Below are positions 53,266-53,457 of a stretch of 53,457 bases of DNA, piece by piece (position 1 is the stretch's first letter; each line of letters opens with the position of its first letter). The position numbers and the translations under genes were made by a program. The notes beneath the pieces were generated by a model. The model was not told the DNA's origin. It searched no databases and saw only the letters and a program-made list of their open reading frames with translations. The stretch comes from JALSHZ01 sp964614535 (lineage in GTDB: Bacteria; Pseudomonadota; Gammaproteobacteria; UWMA-0217), in contig CAZTOZ010000001.1 in the NCBI GenBank assembly GCA_964614535.1, forward strand, positions 1 to 53,457. The letters run 5' to 3'.

Positions 53266-53457
53266 CCTGCGGCTTCGTGGCAATATCGGTGGTACCGGTT
53301 TCGCGCCTCGTCGAGCACGACATTCTTCCTCACCGCCCCCACCAGGCGCGAGTCGCATTTTTTCCTCGTCGAAAAAACGCGACGCAAAAAAGACGCCCCC
53401 CACGCGCTTTCTTCCGCCGCCGGGCCCGCCTTCCGGGGTCGGTCTGAAGCCGCATCC

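Larger units (their letters stand above)
53112..53457. other. 346-base 3'-terminal region without a gene
   Basis: No convincing coding sequence. Frames on the minus strand (53140-53403) run through inverted repeats and lack codon bias. It contains two short palindromic dispersed elements at 53138-53219 and 53235-53265. The last 140 bases are GC-rich unassigned sequence at the window edge. Confidence 0.7.

Noticed and set aside
53140..53403. 87-codon minus-strand frame at the right edge
   Set aside because: Runs through two palindromic repeats and lacks codon bias or a start signal.

Overview
This window is a continuous stretch of high-GC chromosomal DNA from a gammaproteobacterium. Two conserved gene neighbourhoods support that. 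The first is nnr-tsaE-amiB-mutL-miaA-hfq-hflX-hflK-hflC-DUF2065-hisZ-purA, with queG divergent from nnr; the hisZ position matches Pseudomonas-type rather than enteric order. The second is psd, then a PilZ-like gene, fimX and parC, also known from Pseudomonas. The endonuclease-type MutL, multiheme cytochrome and general gene content suggest a free-living, Chromatiales/Thiotrichales-like environmental lineage; genus cannot be decided from this sequence. I see no rRNA, tRNA, CRISPR array, integrase or insertion sequence.

Layout. 1-6.5 kb: a small conserved gene, a nucleotidyltransferase, purU-prmB, psd, and the complete EF-P lysylation set (epmA, efp, epmB). 6.7-10.6 kb: a degenerate PilZ-like protein and a FimX-type REC-PAS-GGDEF-EAL protein with both active sites lost. 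10.6-14.3 kb: htpX (with a sigma-32-like promoter), parC, and a small exported protein behind a palindromic operator. 14.4-19.5 kb: a pentaheme cytochrome c with a b561-type membrane cytochrome, then an acyltransferase-3/SGNH-hydrolase lipoprotein pair. 19.6-20.5 kb: a hemerythrin-like protein and a DUF2788 membrane protein, ending in a perfect 20-bp inverted repeat.

20.6-33.5 kb is the large minus-strand housekeeping superoperon (tRNA modification, mismatch repair, cell-wall amidase, Hfq, HflX/HflKC, HisZ, PurA), with internal promoters visible before hfq and hflK. 33.5-37.5 kb runs on the plus strand: queG, a 2-hydroxyacid dehydrogenase, a HIT protein and a YdgA-like protein. nnr and queG diverge from only 20 bases that hold back-to-back -10 elements. 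37.7-41.9 kb is a translationally coupled MacAB-like export operon with two separate permeases.

41.9-53.1 kb is mixed: a zinc-ribbon protein, pgi, a TlpA-like thioredoxin, an OmpA-family lipoprotein, a PhoD-type phosphatase, a large unknown Gly-rich lipoprotein, sfsA, a conserved unknown and a DeaD-type RNA helicase. Dispersed palindromic repeats lie at 16.7, 37.6 and 53.1-53.3 kb.

No obvious new defence or mobile system is present. The most noteworthy signals are regulatory (nnr/queG leaderless bidirectional promoter, operator at 14.04 kb, RpoH-like htpX promoter, 20-bp palindrome at 20.5 kb) and a few uncharacterised envelope genes.
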